Assembly: GCF_001591805.1 (NCBI RefSeq)
Contig: NZ_BCVP01000046.1
Coordinates: 1 to 36,461 of the forward strand
From: Neobacillus novalis NBRC 102450
GTDB taxonomy: Bacteria > Bacillota > Bacilli > Bacillales > Cytobacillaceae
Direction: 5' to 3'
DNA: 36,461 nucleotides
The translations under genes and the position numbers were made by a program. Below the pieces are notes generated by a model. It saw nothing but the letters and a program-made list of their open reading frames with translations. It did not search any database and had not been told where the DNA came from. Positions 1 to 6,609 of the stretch are shown one piece after another. The number at the start of each line of letters is the position of its first letter. Position 1 is the stretch's first letter.

Positions 1-2
1 CT

Positions 3-245
3 GGGTAGCTTATAAGGGCTATAAGCGACCGAAGCCGAGGGATTAGTGGGAGCAGGGTAGCGTATAAGGGCTATAAGCGACCGAAACCGGGGGATTAGTG
101 GAGGTTGAGTAGCTTATAAAGGGTATAAGCGACCGAAGCCGAGGGATTAGTGGAAGCTAGGTAGCTTATAAGGGGTAAAAGCGACCGAGGCCGAGGGATT
201 AGTGGAAGTTGGGTAGCTTATAAAGGCTAGAAGCGGCTAAAACCG
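3..245. repeat. 52-bp tandem repeat array (about 4.5 units)
   Basis: Units begin at 3, 55, 107, 159 and 211, exactly 52 bp apart; the last is partial and diverges after about 35 bp. The first and third units contain a clear dyad, GCTTATA-N5-TATAAGC, followed by GCGACCGAAGCCGAGGGATT. The dyad has decayed in the other units. The period is not a multiple of three, so a coding repeat is unlikely. The array reaches the left edge and may continue outside the window. Function unknown. Confidence 0.9.
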
Positions 246-457
246 TCAGACACCGTATTCTAAAGTGATGAAGGACAAATCTGATAAGGGAACAGGAGAA
301 AAAGTCCTTCATAAAGGTGATGAAAAAAAACTCTTAAGGGAACTAAAGGTACCTTTTCCTATTTACAATCCTTTCCACCTTTGATATCCTTAAATCGTAA
401 GTAATATGTGGTAAGTAATAAGTAGTAAGTGGATACCATGAACCAGGGGGGACGTTT
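246..457. other. Intergenic spacer with short direct repeats
   Basis: No gene seen. GATGAAGGAC at about 267 pairs with GTCCTTCAT at about 305, giving a possible hairpin. At 397-430 the string GTAAGTAAT recurs with a 14-bp period (397, 411, then a partial copy at 425). The leader of the next gene follows, with a GGGGGG ribosome binding site at about 447. Confidence 0.5.
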
Positions 458-1453
458 ATGAAGGAACTCAGTTTTGCGCAAAACTTTTCCATAATAGCAC
501 TCAACGCCCAGGATAGTCTTCATTTAACGAACGCAAAGAAGGTATTTTTGCGTTGTATGGCTGCTGCAACGATTTTAGAATTATATTTGGATAACGGCTT
601 TAGAACGGATGGTGATTTCCTGACATTCAAAAGGGAGGATTTGCGGTCTCCAGCAATTACGACGTATCAAGAATCTGTTTTAAAAACTCTTCTTGGTAAA
701 AATGAAATATTAAGTGAACTGCTACCCCACTATCTCATGAAAGTTACCAAACTTTCCAAAAAGGTGTTGAAAGAGGTGGAGAACGCTTTTGCTGTTTCTT
801 TGACTGAAGCAAATGCTTTGGAAGAAATTCCAGCCCTGCTTGGATGTGATTTGGAATATGTTACAGCTGGTATCTCAATGAAGGAATACCGCAGTAATTC
901 AGAGGTTTTTTCAAGATTGACGGAAAGCCTTCGTGCTGAGACATTAGAAACTGGAGCAATGACAGACGAAGCCATCCTAATGCTTTGGTTGCTAAGGGAA
1001 AGTGGTTGTATTCATGACTTCTTCTCAAAAGATGAATTGAAACGGGTTGCGGAGCGCATCTATGAATTACTGGGCAGCAGCTCGTTGGCTAAACAGGTTT
1101 TCCCGATTACTATTCATAAAACCATTGAAATGGGAATAAAGAATTTTTTAAAGATAAAAAAGGAAGTTATGTCCACCCCTTCAGGTTCGGGACTCAATTT
1201 TGTTTTTCCTGTTATTGAACGATCCCAATCTATTTTTATTGATACGGAAGAGTTCTTTGCCAATAAAGCGGAGCGTTTACGGGATGTAAAAGCGAGGCTG
1301 GAAAGTAAAGGTCATATCTTTACAGTGATACGTGAAGGCGAAGTACCCCTTATCAAGATTGATAATGTCCTATATGAAGCCGTACCTTCAGCTAAGCTAT
1401 ATCAAATACCTGTTCATGGTGTCCGGTTAAGAAAATATCCACTATCCTTATAA
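458..1453 (+). CDS. Hypothetical protein, possibly GPP34 (GOLPH3)-like
   Basis: This 331-residue soluble protein has no signal peptide or membrane segment. The ATG lies 6-7 nt after a GGGGGG ribosome binding site. The N-terminus (an SIIALNA-type strand, then an AAATILELYLDNGF helix) and a mostly helical body with an MTDEAILMLWLLRESGCI segment around residue 170 resemble the layout of GPP34-family proteins, which bind phosphoinositides in eukaryotes and are uncharacterised in bacteria. The resemblance is by eye only. The C-terminal 70 residues look like a separate alpha/beta segment. A MerR-like gene follows after 13 nt, so the two are probably co-transcribed. Confidence 0.7.
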   Translation: MKELSFAQNFSIIALNAQDSLHLTNAKKVFLRCMAAATILELYLDNGFRTDGDFLTFKREDLRSPAITTYQESVLKTLLGKNEILSELLPHYLMKVTKLSKKVLKEVENAFAVSLTEANALEEIPALLGCDLEYVTAGISMKEYRSNSEVFSRLTESLRAETLETGAMTDEAILMLWLLRESGCIHDFFSKDELKRVAERIYELLGSSSLAKQVFPITIHKTIEMGIKNFLKIKKEVMSTPSGSGLNFVFPVIERSQSIFIDTEEFFANKAERLRDVKARLESKGHIFTVIREGEVPLIKIDNVLYEAVPSAKLYQIPVHGVRLRKYPLSL

Positions 1454-1466
1454 CAGGGGGGAGAAA

Positions 1467-1730
1467 ATGTCCCGTCAACGTTCGATGGAAAAAATATTAG
1501 CTTCCGAATTTGTCTCTATTGGAGAACTGGTCCGTCTTAGTGGAAGTCGTTACAGTACCCTAAAATTCTATACTGAGGAAGGGATGCTTCCTTTTAAACA
1601 GGAACAAGAAAACCTAACCAGACGGTTCCCCAGAGAAGAAGCATTAGCCAAAGTCAAAGAAATACAGGATTTAAAAAAACAGGGACGCAGTATTCCGGAA
1701 ATAAAAGAAAGACTAGCTAAAAAAATGTGA
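1467..1730 (+). CDS. Short MerR-like helix-turn-helix protein
   Basis: This 87-residue protein is almost only a DNA-binding domain. FVSIGELVRLSGSRYSTLKF (residues about 15-34) and YTEEGMLPF form the helix-turn-helix and first wing of a MerR-type winged helix. The tail EALAKVKEIQDLKKQGRSI corresponds to the start of the MerR dimerisation region, but the long coiled coil and effector domain are missing. The ribosome binding site is GGGGGGAG before the ATG. It lies 13 nt after the 331-residue gene, and a strong hairpin terminator follows. It is probably a local regulator or a partner of the upstream protein; the target is unknown. Confidence 0.75.
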   Translation: MSRQRSMEKILASEFVSIGELVRLSGSRYSTLKFYTEEGMLPFKQEQENLTRRFPREEALAKVKEIQDLKKQGRSIPEIKERLAKKM

Positions 1731-1746
1731 GGAAATAATATTAGTA

Positions 1747-1782
1747 GTGCCTGACACCCATAGGGTGTCAGGCACCTTTTTG
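1747..1782 (+). terminator. Rho-independent terminator / palindrome family copy 1
   Basis: A perfect 13-bp stem, GTGCCTGACACCC (1747-1759) against GGGTGTCAGGCAC (1763-1775), has a 3-nt loop and is followed by CCTTTTT. It sits between the convergent MerR-like gene and the small CXXC gene. It belongs to the GGTGCCTGACCCC palindrome family found seven times in this window and is the only copy lacking the inner arm. Confidence 0.85.
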
Positions 1783-1809
1783 CTTTTATTTACATTTTAT
1801 CCGAACTAT

Positions 1810-1920
1810 TTACTCATCCTCCGTATATGCTTCAACAGTGGTATCTCTGCACTCCCAACATTCGGTTCTGTTCCTCTCCATTATTGATAATTCCTTTCCA
1901 CAAGAAATGCAAATATCCAT
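1810..1920 (-). CDS. Small CXXC-CXXC zinc-ribbon-like peptide (36 aa)
   Basis: The ORF encodes 36 residues beginning MDICISCGKELSIMERNRTE. Cys4/Cys7 and Cys21/Cys24 form two CXXC knuckles, the pattern of a minimal zinc ribbon. The start ATG is preceded by AAAGGGGAA at a suitable distance, which supports translation. The C-terminus is acidic. It lies between a convergent terminator and the downstream end of the GNAT gene. The function is unknown; similar small zinc proteins are common and uncharacterised in Bacillaceae. Confidence 0.6.
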   Translation of the reverse strand: MDICISCGKELSIMERNRTECWECRDTTVEAYTEDE

Positions 1921-1998
1921 AGGTAAAGATTCCCCTTTCTTATGAAAATGTTTTATAAATATATGTGTAAACCGAACCAATTATGCTGCTTAAATAAT

Positions 1999-2030
1999 GA
2001 TGGGACGAGGGGACTGGCATCTCATCCCAT
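1999..2030 (-). terminator. Possible terminator of the GNAT gene
   Basis: ATGGGACGAG pairs imperfectly with CTCATCCCAT just downstream of the acetyltransferase stop. The T-tract is weak on both strands, so this is a candidate only. Confidence 0.35.
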
Positions 2031-2036
2031 TAATCA

Positions 2037-2819
2037 TCAGCGATACATTGTCCACATTCCAATATCCTTAAAGCCAAGTCGCTTATAAATACGGCCTGCT
2101 GCAGGATTATCGTAAAAAAGACAAAGTGTTTTTCCTTCGTCTAGGACATCCTTAAATAACTTTTGCATGATGGCAGTTGCGAGCCCCTTACGGCGATATT
2201 CCTTCCGAGTACAGACGCCAACAATCATCGCCGACATCGAATTTTCTGCTGTTGTTGACACACAGGAAGTAATGACATCATTTTCAGCGGTATAATAGGT
2301 TCTTGCTGTGTTGGATTCCATCGCCTGAACAAGTATATCGCGTGCATCACTTCTTATTTGAAATTCTTCAATCGAGCTGCGGAGTGCAATGATTTTGTCG
2401 ACATCCTCGATATTAGCCTTTTTATACTCGACATCTTCCGCTCTCAGGCATTCATCCATAAGACATTCTGCAAAGAAGGTCACTTGTTTCTTACCGAGTA
2501 TAAGGTCACCTGTGGCTTCGAATTTCTCTACTATTTCGGACTTCCCGGATAAGGAAACAGGCTGGTTGTACTTTTTCATGATAGAAATGAAACCACTCGT
2601 ATCAAATTCTCCTATGGCATATGGAATAAATGATTGATGAAACCTTAGAAGAACAGCTTTCATTGTATTCTGTTCATCAAACTCTGCCCAAATTTCTTGA
2701 TAATCTGAAGAGTATCCGAAGGTTTCTAGATCCCCAATGATAAATAGATTAATAGATGGCTCCTCACTTAAAAAAGCGATCACCTGATGATGATCTTGGT
2801 CGGTTAGTTTTCTAATCAC
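2037..2819 (-). CDS. GNAT family N-acetyltransferase
   Basis: This 260-residue protein has a GNAT domain in its C-terminal half. The acetyl-CoA-binding motif A is visible as VGVCTRKEYRRKGLATAIM (about residues 200-218; RRKGLA is the Q/RxxGxG/A signature), followed by FYDNPAAGRIYKRLGF, typical of motif B. The N-terminal about 130 residues are a second, degenerate GNAT-like half, as in double-GNAT proteins. I chose the GTG at 2819 because AGGGGGG lies 8 nt upstream; the TTG at 2825 is too close to that site. The substrate cannot be read from sequence. It appears monocistronic. Confidence 0.85.
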   Translation of the reverse strand: MIRKLTDQDHHQVIAFLSEEPSINLFIIGDLETFGYSSDYQEIWAEFDEQNTMKAVLLRFHQSFIPYAIGEFDTSGFISIMKKYNQPVSLSGKSEIVEKFEATGDLILGKKQVTFFAECLMDECLRAEDVEYKKANIEDVDKIIALRSSIEEFQIRSDARDILVQAMESNTARTYYTAENDVITSCVSTTAENSMSAMIVGVCTRKEYRRKGLATAIMQKLFKDVLDEGKTLCLFYDNPAAGRIYKRLGFKDIGMWTMYR

Positions 2820-2959
2820 GTCCAATTCCCCCCTTGCTTTTTACCTAGAGTAAACACAAAATACAAAGAATTCAATACTTTTTTGCTATTAAACTTGTTA
2901 AAACTTTTTCGAATAAATAATGATGCCGACAAAGTAAAATACTTAATAAAACATAAAAT

Positions 2960-2974
2960 ATTGACCAGGACAAT
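2960..2974. promoter_or_regulatory. Operator candidate O1 (ATTGAC-N3-GACAAT type dyad)
   Basis: ATTGACCAGGACAAT carries ATTG...CAAT arms in a 15-bp dyad. Two related sites occur at 2996-3010 and 3767-3781, all just upstream of the genes at 3034 and 3802. Likely bound by the XRE protein at 3802 (inference). Confidence 0.6.
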
Positions 2975-2995
2975 AAAATATCGTAAGATTAACTT

Positions 2996-3010
2996 ATTGA
3001 CTAAGACAAT
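2996..3010. promoter_or_regulatory. Operator candidate O2
   Basis: ATTGACTAAGACAAT is the second copy of the dyad, 36 bp from the first and 24 nt before the DUF4352-type gene, directly upstream of its AGGAGG site. A bound protein here would block transcription or translation initiation. Confidence 0.6.
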
Positions 3011-3033
3011 AAATGTACGAGGAGGATTGAAAG

Positions 3034-3654
3034 ATGAAGAAAATAGGCAAAATTATCATGATAGTGGTTGGGGTAATTATCGTTCTTGGGGTAATTGGTT
3101 CGATGCTTGATGGGGGAGAAGAAAAGTCGGACAAAACATCGAAAGAAGCAGCAACAACAACAACTAAAACTACATCTGAAACAAAGAATAAACAGACAAA
3201 TGAAACGAAACAATCAGAAAAGCCAAAAGTGAAGGCATTTGTGGTCGGAGATATAGTGAAAACGGGCAAGCTTGGATACAAGGTTTTAAATGTTGAGACG
3301 ACAAAGGAAATCAAATCTGATAATCAATTTATTGAATCCGTAAAGACTGAGGGCCAGTTTGTTGTTATTGATCTAGAAGCGTTTAATTATGATAAAAAAG
3401 CTAGAATGGTAGATAGCAATATGTTCAAAATTAAGGATGACCAGGGCAGAGAATTTGAGCCAACGAGCGATTCGAATGTCATGATGGTGGTAAAAGGTGC
3501 AATGGATTTCTTCTTGCAAGATATTAATCCAGGACTATCAAAGAAGGGCAAGTTAGTCTTTGAATTGCCACAGGATGCTGCTAGTTATTCCTTAGAAGTT
3601 TCAAGTGGGTTTGGCTGGGCTGGTGGAGAGTACGAAGAAATCAACTTGAAATAG
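3034..3654 (+). CDS. Membrane-anchored DUF4352-type extracellular protein
   Basis: A 206-residue protein. Residues about 4-24 (IGKIIMIVVGVIIVLGVIGS) form one hydrophobic segment with Lys before it and no lipobox Cys, so it is a signal anchor. A Thr/Lys-rich linker (about 30-67) follows, then a C-terminal domain (about 70-206) resembling DUF4352, an immunoglobulin-like fold found in Gram-positive surface proteins. The pattern QFVVIDLEAFNYDKKARMV followed by FKIKDDQGREFEP fits that family. The ribosome binding site AGGAGG lies 8 nt before the ATG. Two operator-like dyads precede it and a terminator follows, so it forms its own unit, probably controlled with the XRE gene. Function unknown. Confidence 0.8.
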   Translation: MKKIGKIIMIVVGVIIVLGVIGSMLDGGEEKSDKTSKEAATTTTKTTSETKNKQTNETKQSEKPKVKAFVVGDIVKTGKLGYKVLNVETTKEIKSDNQFIESVKTEGQFVVIDLEAFNYDKKARMVDSNMFKIKDDQGREFEPTSDSNVMMVVKGAMDFFLQDINPGLSKKGKLVFELPQDAASYSLEVSSGFGWAGGEYEEINLK

Positions 3655-3667
3655 TGTCAGGCTTGTA

Positions 3668-3704
3668 GAGGCAGAGGTGATTTAATACCTTCTGCCTCTT
3701 TTTC
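3668..3704 (+). terminator. Rho-independent terminator
   Basis: GAGGCAGAGGT (3668-3678) pairs with ACCTTCTGCCTC (3687-3698) with one bulge and is followed by TTTTTC. It ends the DUF4352-type gene. Confidence 0.8.
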
Positions 3705-3728
3705 ATAGAAGAAAGAGTTATCCCTACA

Positions 3729-3758
3729 TTGTAAAGGTCAACTAAAATATGGTAAAAT
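3729..3758 (+). promoter_or_regulatory. Candidate sigma-A promoter of the XRE gene
   Basis: TTGTAA (3729-3734), 18 nt, TAAAAT (3753-3758). The operator-like dyad at 3767-3781 lies right at the expected transcription start, the usual place for an autorepressor. Confidence 0.5.
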
Positions 3759-3766
3759 AAAGACAA

Positions 3767-3781
3767 ATTGACCGAGACAAT
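3767..3781. promoter_or_regulatory. Operator candidate O3
   Basis: ATTGACCGAGACAAT is the third copy of the dyad, here between the promoter and the ribosome binding site of the XRE gene. Confidence 0.6.
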
Positions 3782-3801
3782 AGTCAGTGGGGGGTGAGCG
3801 A

Positions 3802-4398
3802 ATGATTGGCCTCGAGTATATTCTCAACATGTATCAAATGCAGCACATAGACTTAGCTGACAAGCTAGGGATCAAGAAACAAAATATTAATATGTGGATC
3901 AAAGGGAAGCAAAACATTCCGAAAAAATATTTGCCAGTATTAGAAGAAATGTTTGAAATAACTGCTGCTTATTTTTCAAAAGAATTAACAGACCTTGATA
4001 AGCTGGAGATTCAAAAGGAAAAATTGAAGCGAGATTTAAAACCTGTAGTTGAAAATCATCGCTTACAGTTTGTATTGGATAAAGAAGCGGACTATTTAGT
4101 GGCTGTACCTGTATACAATCAAGAAGAAATGAACACCATGGAGCGTTCGATTGAAAAAGCAAAGCTTATCGAACGGTTTAAAGCGGCAATAGAAATTGTA
4201 GACGAAAATACTTATATGGATACAATCGCACTAATCGTTGAGCTTCTCGAGAAAAAACAACACGAAGCGATTCTACAGAAAACCATCAAGGCATTAGGGC
4301 GTTATTTGGAAGTGCGTCCAGATTGGATTAATAGTGACCCTGATCAAGAGGAATTTGAATCAGCGATTTTTGAGGTTTTAGATGACCATAATTATTAG
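3802..4398 (+). CDS. XRE-family transcriptional regulator
   Basis: A 198-residue protein. Residues about 3-50 form an HTH_3/XRE domain: ILNMYQMQHIDLADKLGIKK, then QNINMWIKGKQNIPKKYLPV with the recognition helix. The remaining 150 residues are helical (coiled-coil-like around residues 65-125) and match no effector domain I recognise. The start was set at the ATG at 3802, because GGGGGGTGAG just upstream is the ribosome binding site; an upstream in-frame GTG at 3787 overlaps that site. The shared dyad before this gene and the DUF4352-type gene suggests it represses both (inference). Confidence 0.8.
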   Translation: MIGLEYILNMYQMQHIDLADKLGIKKQNINMWIKGKQNIPKKYLPVLEEMFEITAAYFSKELTDLDKLEIQKEKLKRDLKPVVENHRLQFVLDKEADYLVAVPVYNQEEMNTMERSIEKAKLIERFKAAIEIVDENTYMDTIALIVELLEKKQHEAILQKTIKALGRYLEVRPDWINSDPDQEEFESAIFEVLDDHNY

Positions 4399-4501
4399 GA
4401 ACACTGGAAGAATACGTCTGCTTTATATTCGTGACACCCTTCTTCCAAAACTTATGCCCAGTGAAAATAGAGTGCCAATTGAACCTTAAGGAGATACTCG
4501 T

Positions 4502-4705
4502 ATGAAATTCGGAATGAGAAAGCCAAGCTTGAAGAAAAGAATTTCAGCTAGAACAAGCATTAAAAGACAGATTGTTCATAGAGCAGGATTAAAAATGCCC
4601 AGGGGTTATGGATGGCTAAGAAATCCTAAGAAGTATGCCTATAACAAAGTTTATAATCGAACAACATTTGATATTTTTAAACTGATTAAAAAACTATTTA
4701 AATAA
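4502..4705 (+). CDS. Small basic protein of unknown function
   Basis: A 67-residue, very basic protein (MKFGMRKPSLKKRISARTSI at the start, NPKKYAYNKVYNRTTFD later, Lys-rich end). AAGGAG lies 9 nt before the ATG. I recall similar short N-terminal KFGxRxPSLKKRIxART sequences in Firmicute phage- or mobile-element-associated proteins, but cannot name a family. It has no Cys and no clear membrane segment. It lies 103 nt after the XRE gene and shortly before a gene remnant, so this is accessory DNA. Confidence 0.65.
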   Translation: MKFGMRKPSLKKRISARTSIKRQIVHRAGLKMPRGYGWLRNPKKYAYNKVYNRTTFDIFKLIKKLFK

Positions 4706-4725
4706 AGGCAGAAAGGATGAAAGGA

Positions 4726-4830
4726 ATGAGCATAAATCAACCACAATCTCATTACACCTATGCTGATTATCTTAAATCTCCACTACCTAATCTGATGGAG
4801 GCAAATAGCAATGGCAGAAATCAAATTTGA
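4726..4830 (+). pseudogene. Remnant resembling the N-terminus of a Uma2-family protein
   Basis: GAAAGGATGAAAGGA precedes an ATG opening a 34-codon frame that begins MSINQPQSHYTYADYLKSPL. A YTYxDYLxxP start is typical of Uma2 (DUF820) putative endonucleases, but the conserved RYELIDG continuation is missing and the frame ends inside the next gene. Most likely a truncated remnant whose leader now precedes the PC4 gene; it could also be a leader ORF. The match is by eye. Confidence 0.4.
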
Positions 4831-5032
4831 AATAAAAGAAACCATGGGGACGTTATCACAGTCCCCTAAAGGCTGGAACAAAGAACTGAATCTAATTAGT
4901 TGGAATGGAAAAGAGGCAAAATACGATTTGCGCGATTGGGCACCTGAGCATGAGAAAATGGGGAAGGGTGTTACGTTGAACATTGATGAGTTAAGGTCTT
5001 TGAGAGATTTGTTGAATGGGATGGAATTGTAA
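4811..5032 (+). CDS. PC4/YdbC-like ssDNA-binding protein
   Basis: A 73-residue protein matching the bacterial PC4 (transcriptional coactivator p15) family, for which Lactococcus YdbC is the structural example: FEIKETMGTLSQSPKGWNKE, LISWNGKEAKYDLRDWAP, then HEKMGKGVTLNIDEL and a final LRDLLNGM helix. Family members are small homodimers binding single-stranded nucleic acid. GGAGG lies 9 nt before the ATG, inside the preceding remnant frame. A dyad and a terminator palindrome follow. Confidence 0.85.
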   Translation: MAEIKFEIKETMGTLSQSPKGWNKELNLISWNGKEAKYDLRDWAPEHEKMGKGVTLNIDELRSLRDLLNGMEL

Positions 5033-5038
5033 ATACAA

Positions 5039-5058
5039 GGGGACAGGCTCCTTGTCTC
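5039..5058. repeat. Short dyad GGGGACAGGCTCCTTGTCTC
   Basis: An imperfect palindrome directly after the PC4 stop. A near-identical one (GGGACAGGCTCCTTGTCCC) lies at 12880-12898, so this is a second small dispersed repeat type. Confidence 0.6.
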
Positions 5059-5067
5059 TGCAAAATA

Positions 5068-5126
5068 GTGCCTGATCTCAGATGCGTAAAATCTTTAACG
5101 CACTGGAGGTCAGGCACCTTTTTTTC
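5068..5126 (+). terminator. Palindrome family copy 2 (terminator)
   Basis: GTGCCTGATCTC pairs with GGAGGTCAGGCAC around an inner arm ending in CTTTAACGC, followed by a long T-tract. It is the left end of the segment duplicated at 19518-20140. Confidence 0.75.
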
Positions 5127-5267
5127 TGACGGGCTTGTCCATATATCGATACTATGCCAATATATAAGCATAGTAAGAACTCCCTAATAATATTCCAATT
5201 CGCTATCGTAATCGACGTAAATCTCGATTTTCAGGAATATACCGGGATGAATGGAGGAAACATCGAT

Positions 5268-5609
5268 ATGTCTAATTTACCAAATTGTCCAAAATGCAAT
5301 TCAGAATACACGTATGAGGATGGAAGTTTTTTTGTTTGCCCAGAATGTGCCCATGAGTGGGCATTAGAGTTAGAAACTGTAAATAATGAGGATCAAAAGG
5401 TATACAAAGATGCAAATGGGAATGTTTTAACCGATGGTGATTCTGTGACAGTAATCAAGGACCTAAAAGTGAAAGGCAGCTCATCAGTTTTAAAAGTAGG
5501 TACGAAAGTTAAAAATATCCGTTTAGTTGATGGGGATCACAATATTGATTGCAAAATTGAAGGTTTTGGCGCAATGAAATTAAAATCTGAATTTGTTAAA
5601 AAGGTTTAA
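5268..5609 (+). CDS. phnA: PhnA/YjdM-family zinc-ribbon protein, copy A
   Basis: A 113-residue protein closely matching PhnA (YjdM). The N-terminal zinc ribbon has Cys7, Cys10, Cys24 and Cys27 (CPKCNSEYTYEDG...CPEC), followed by the conserved KDANGNVLTDGDSVTVIKDL and a C-terminal SH3-like domain with KVGTKVKNIRLVDGDH. Despite the name, a direct role in phosphonate breakdown is not established for the family. The start was set at the ATG at 5268 (GGAGGAAACATCGAT before it). A longer upstream frame exists but is more variable between the two copies than this CDS. Copy B at 19722 differs at six residues. Confidence 0.9.
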   Translation: MSNLPNCPKCNSEYTYEDGSFFVCPECAHEWALELETVNNEDQKVYKDANGNVLTDGDSVTVIKDLKVKGSSSVLKVGTKVKNIRLVDGDHNIDCKIEGFGAMKLKSEFVKKV

Positions 5610-5647
5610 ATGATGTAGTGCATTAGCGGTGGCTGCCCCCAAGTGTA

Positions 5648-5676
5648 TAGCGAACAGTGCCAGTCACTGTTCGCTA
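5648..5676. repeat. Perfect 12-bp inverted repeat hairpin
   Basis: TAGCGAACAGTG (5648-5659), 5-nt loop, CACTGTTCGCTA (5665-5676). No T-tract follows, so it is not a typical terminator. It marks the junction where copy A jumps from the phnA segment into the gene fragment at 5679. Confidence 0.8.
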
Positions 5677-5678
5677 CC

Positions 5679-5777
5679 CCATTGTTTTCTAATGCTCGTC
5701 TTGCTGGTGCCGAGAGTAATAAAAAGAAATCCATGATTTGGTTTGCGCTCGTGCTCACAAGTCGGACAGGTTGGCCA
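5679..5777 (-). pseudogene. Fragment of the RNAP-alpha-CTD-like gene
   Basis: About 99 bp nearly identical to part of the intact gene at 20540-20833. The minus strand reads PTCPTCEHERKPNHGF and then SAPARRALENNG, the middle of that protein, with a few substitutions. Both ends are missing. It is a leftover of the duplication that produced the two phnA copies. Confidence 0.85.
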
Positions 5778-5826
5778 AAGAGAAAAGCTGCGGGTGAGTC
5801 CCTGCCACTTACTTTCTTTCTATTCT

Positions 5827-6609
5827 TTAAATTGAAAAGAAATGTTTAGAATTATAAAAAATGTGATGAAATACCTCATCTATTGAAAGCTTCTTGATTT
5901 TGGATATGTTTTTAATAGATTCTTTCATCATTGAAGGATGGGTCATCTTTCCAGTGAAAGGTCCTTCAAAAGGCCATGGACCATCTGTTTCGACCATGAT
6001 TTGCTGAAGTGGATAGGATTGAACGAGCTGCTGAATTTCCTCCTCATACAAAACATCGGGCGTGACAGAAATATAGTAGCCGTTTTCGGCCATTCGCAGG
6101 ATCGTTTTGGAATCACCTTTGAACCAATGGAAATGGGCTTTTGGAACGGAGTATCTCTCCAAAAGATCACAAACGATCGGTGCATCTTCATAAACAGCAT
6201 GAAGGACGATAGGTTTTTCTACTTCCATACTTAGTTTAATAAATGCTTCTAAAAGTTCAATGTATTGGCTACGTTGAAGAGTCGTTAGTTTTTGTTCTTT
6301 TCCTAAATAATAAGGAAGCCCTACTTCACCAACTGCGACCATGTCATTTTGATGGCTCTTGATCCAACTGAAAAGTTCAGCCATTTGTTTTTCCGTAGGG
6401 GGAGTTTGTTCAGGATGATAGCCGAAAGCTGGCTTAACCATCGAGTATCTTTTGGCAAGATCCTTATTTTTCTTACTCGATTCTAAATCGAAAGAAACGG
6501 ATATTAGTGCTTCTAAGGATGAGTCCCTTTCAATGATATCTTTTATTTCTTCATCGTTGTAATGATCCAAATGAATATGCACATCAATCATTTTTAACAA
6601 CGTAATCAC
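5827..6609 (-). CDS. TatD-type metal-dependent hydrolase
   Basis: A 260-residue TIM-barrel hydrolase with TatD-type metal ligands: DVHIH at the start, GEVGLPYY (Glu) near residue 99, LHAVYEDA (His), HFHWFKGD (His) and VETDGPWPF (Asp). TatD proteins are usually annotated as DNases, but the variations (HAVYED for HSREA, HWFKG for CFSG) point to a subfamily with another substrate. It is the last gene of the TPP-riboswitch operon. The GTG at 6609 overlaps the ATPase stop by 4 nt (GTGA), suggesting coupling; TTG and ATG codons a few residues later are alternatives. A role in salvage of a thiamine-related compound is inferred from position only. Confidence 0.8.
   Translation of the reverse strand: MITLLKMIDVHIHLDHYNDEEIKDIIERDSSLEALISVSFDLESSKKNKDLAKRYSMVKPAFGYHPEQTPPTEKQMAELFSWIKSHQNDMVAVGEVGLPYYLGKEQKLTTLQRSQYIELLEAFIKLSMEVEKPIVLHAVYEDAPIVCDLLERYSVPKAHFHWFKGDSKTILRMAENGYYISVTPDVLYEEEIQQLVQSYPLQQIMVETDGPWPFEGPFTGKMTHPSMMKESIKNISKIKKLSIDEVFHHIFYNSKHFFSI

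Noticed and set aside
3..245. Tandem array as a CRISPR array
   Set aside because: Units are contiguous 52-bp repeats with no unique spacers between them, and no cas genes are present.
5154..5267. Longer in-frame starts for both phnA copies (about 38 extra residues, also at 19596-19721)
   Set aside because: The extension has about seven replacements and one codon indel between copies in 38 codons, against six replacements in 113 codons of the CDS. A good ribosome binding site precedes the inner ATG, so the upstream part looks like a leader.
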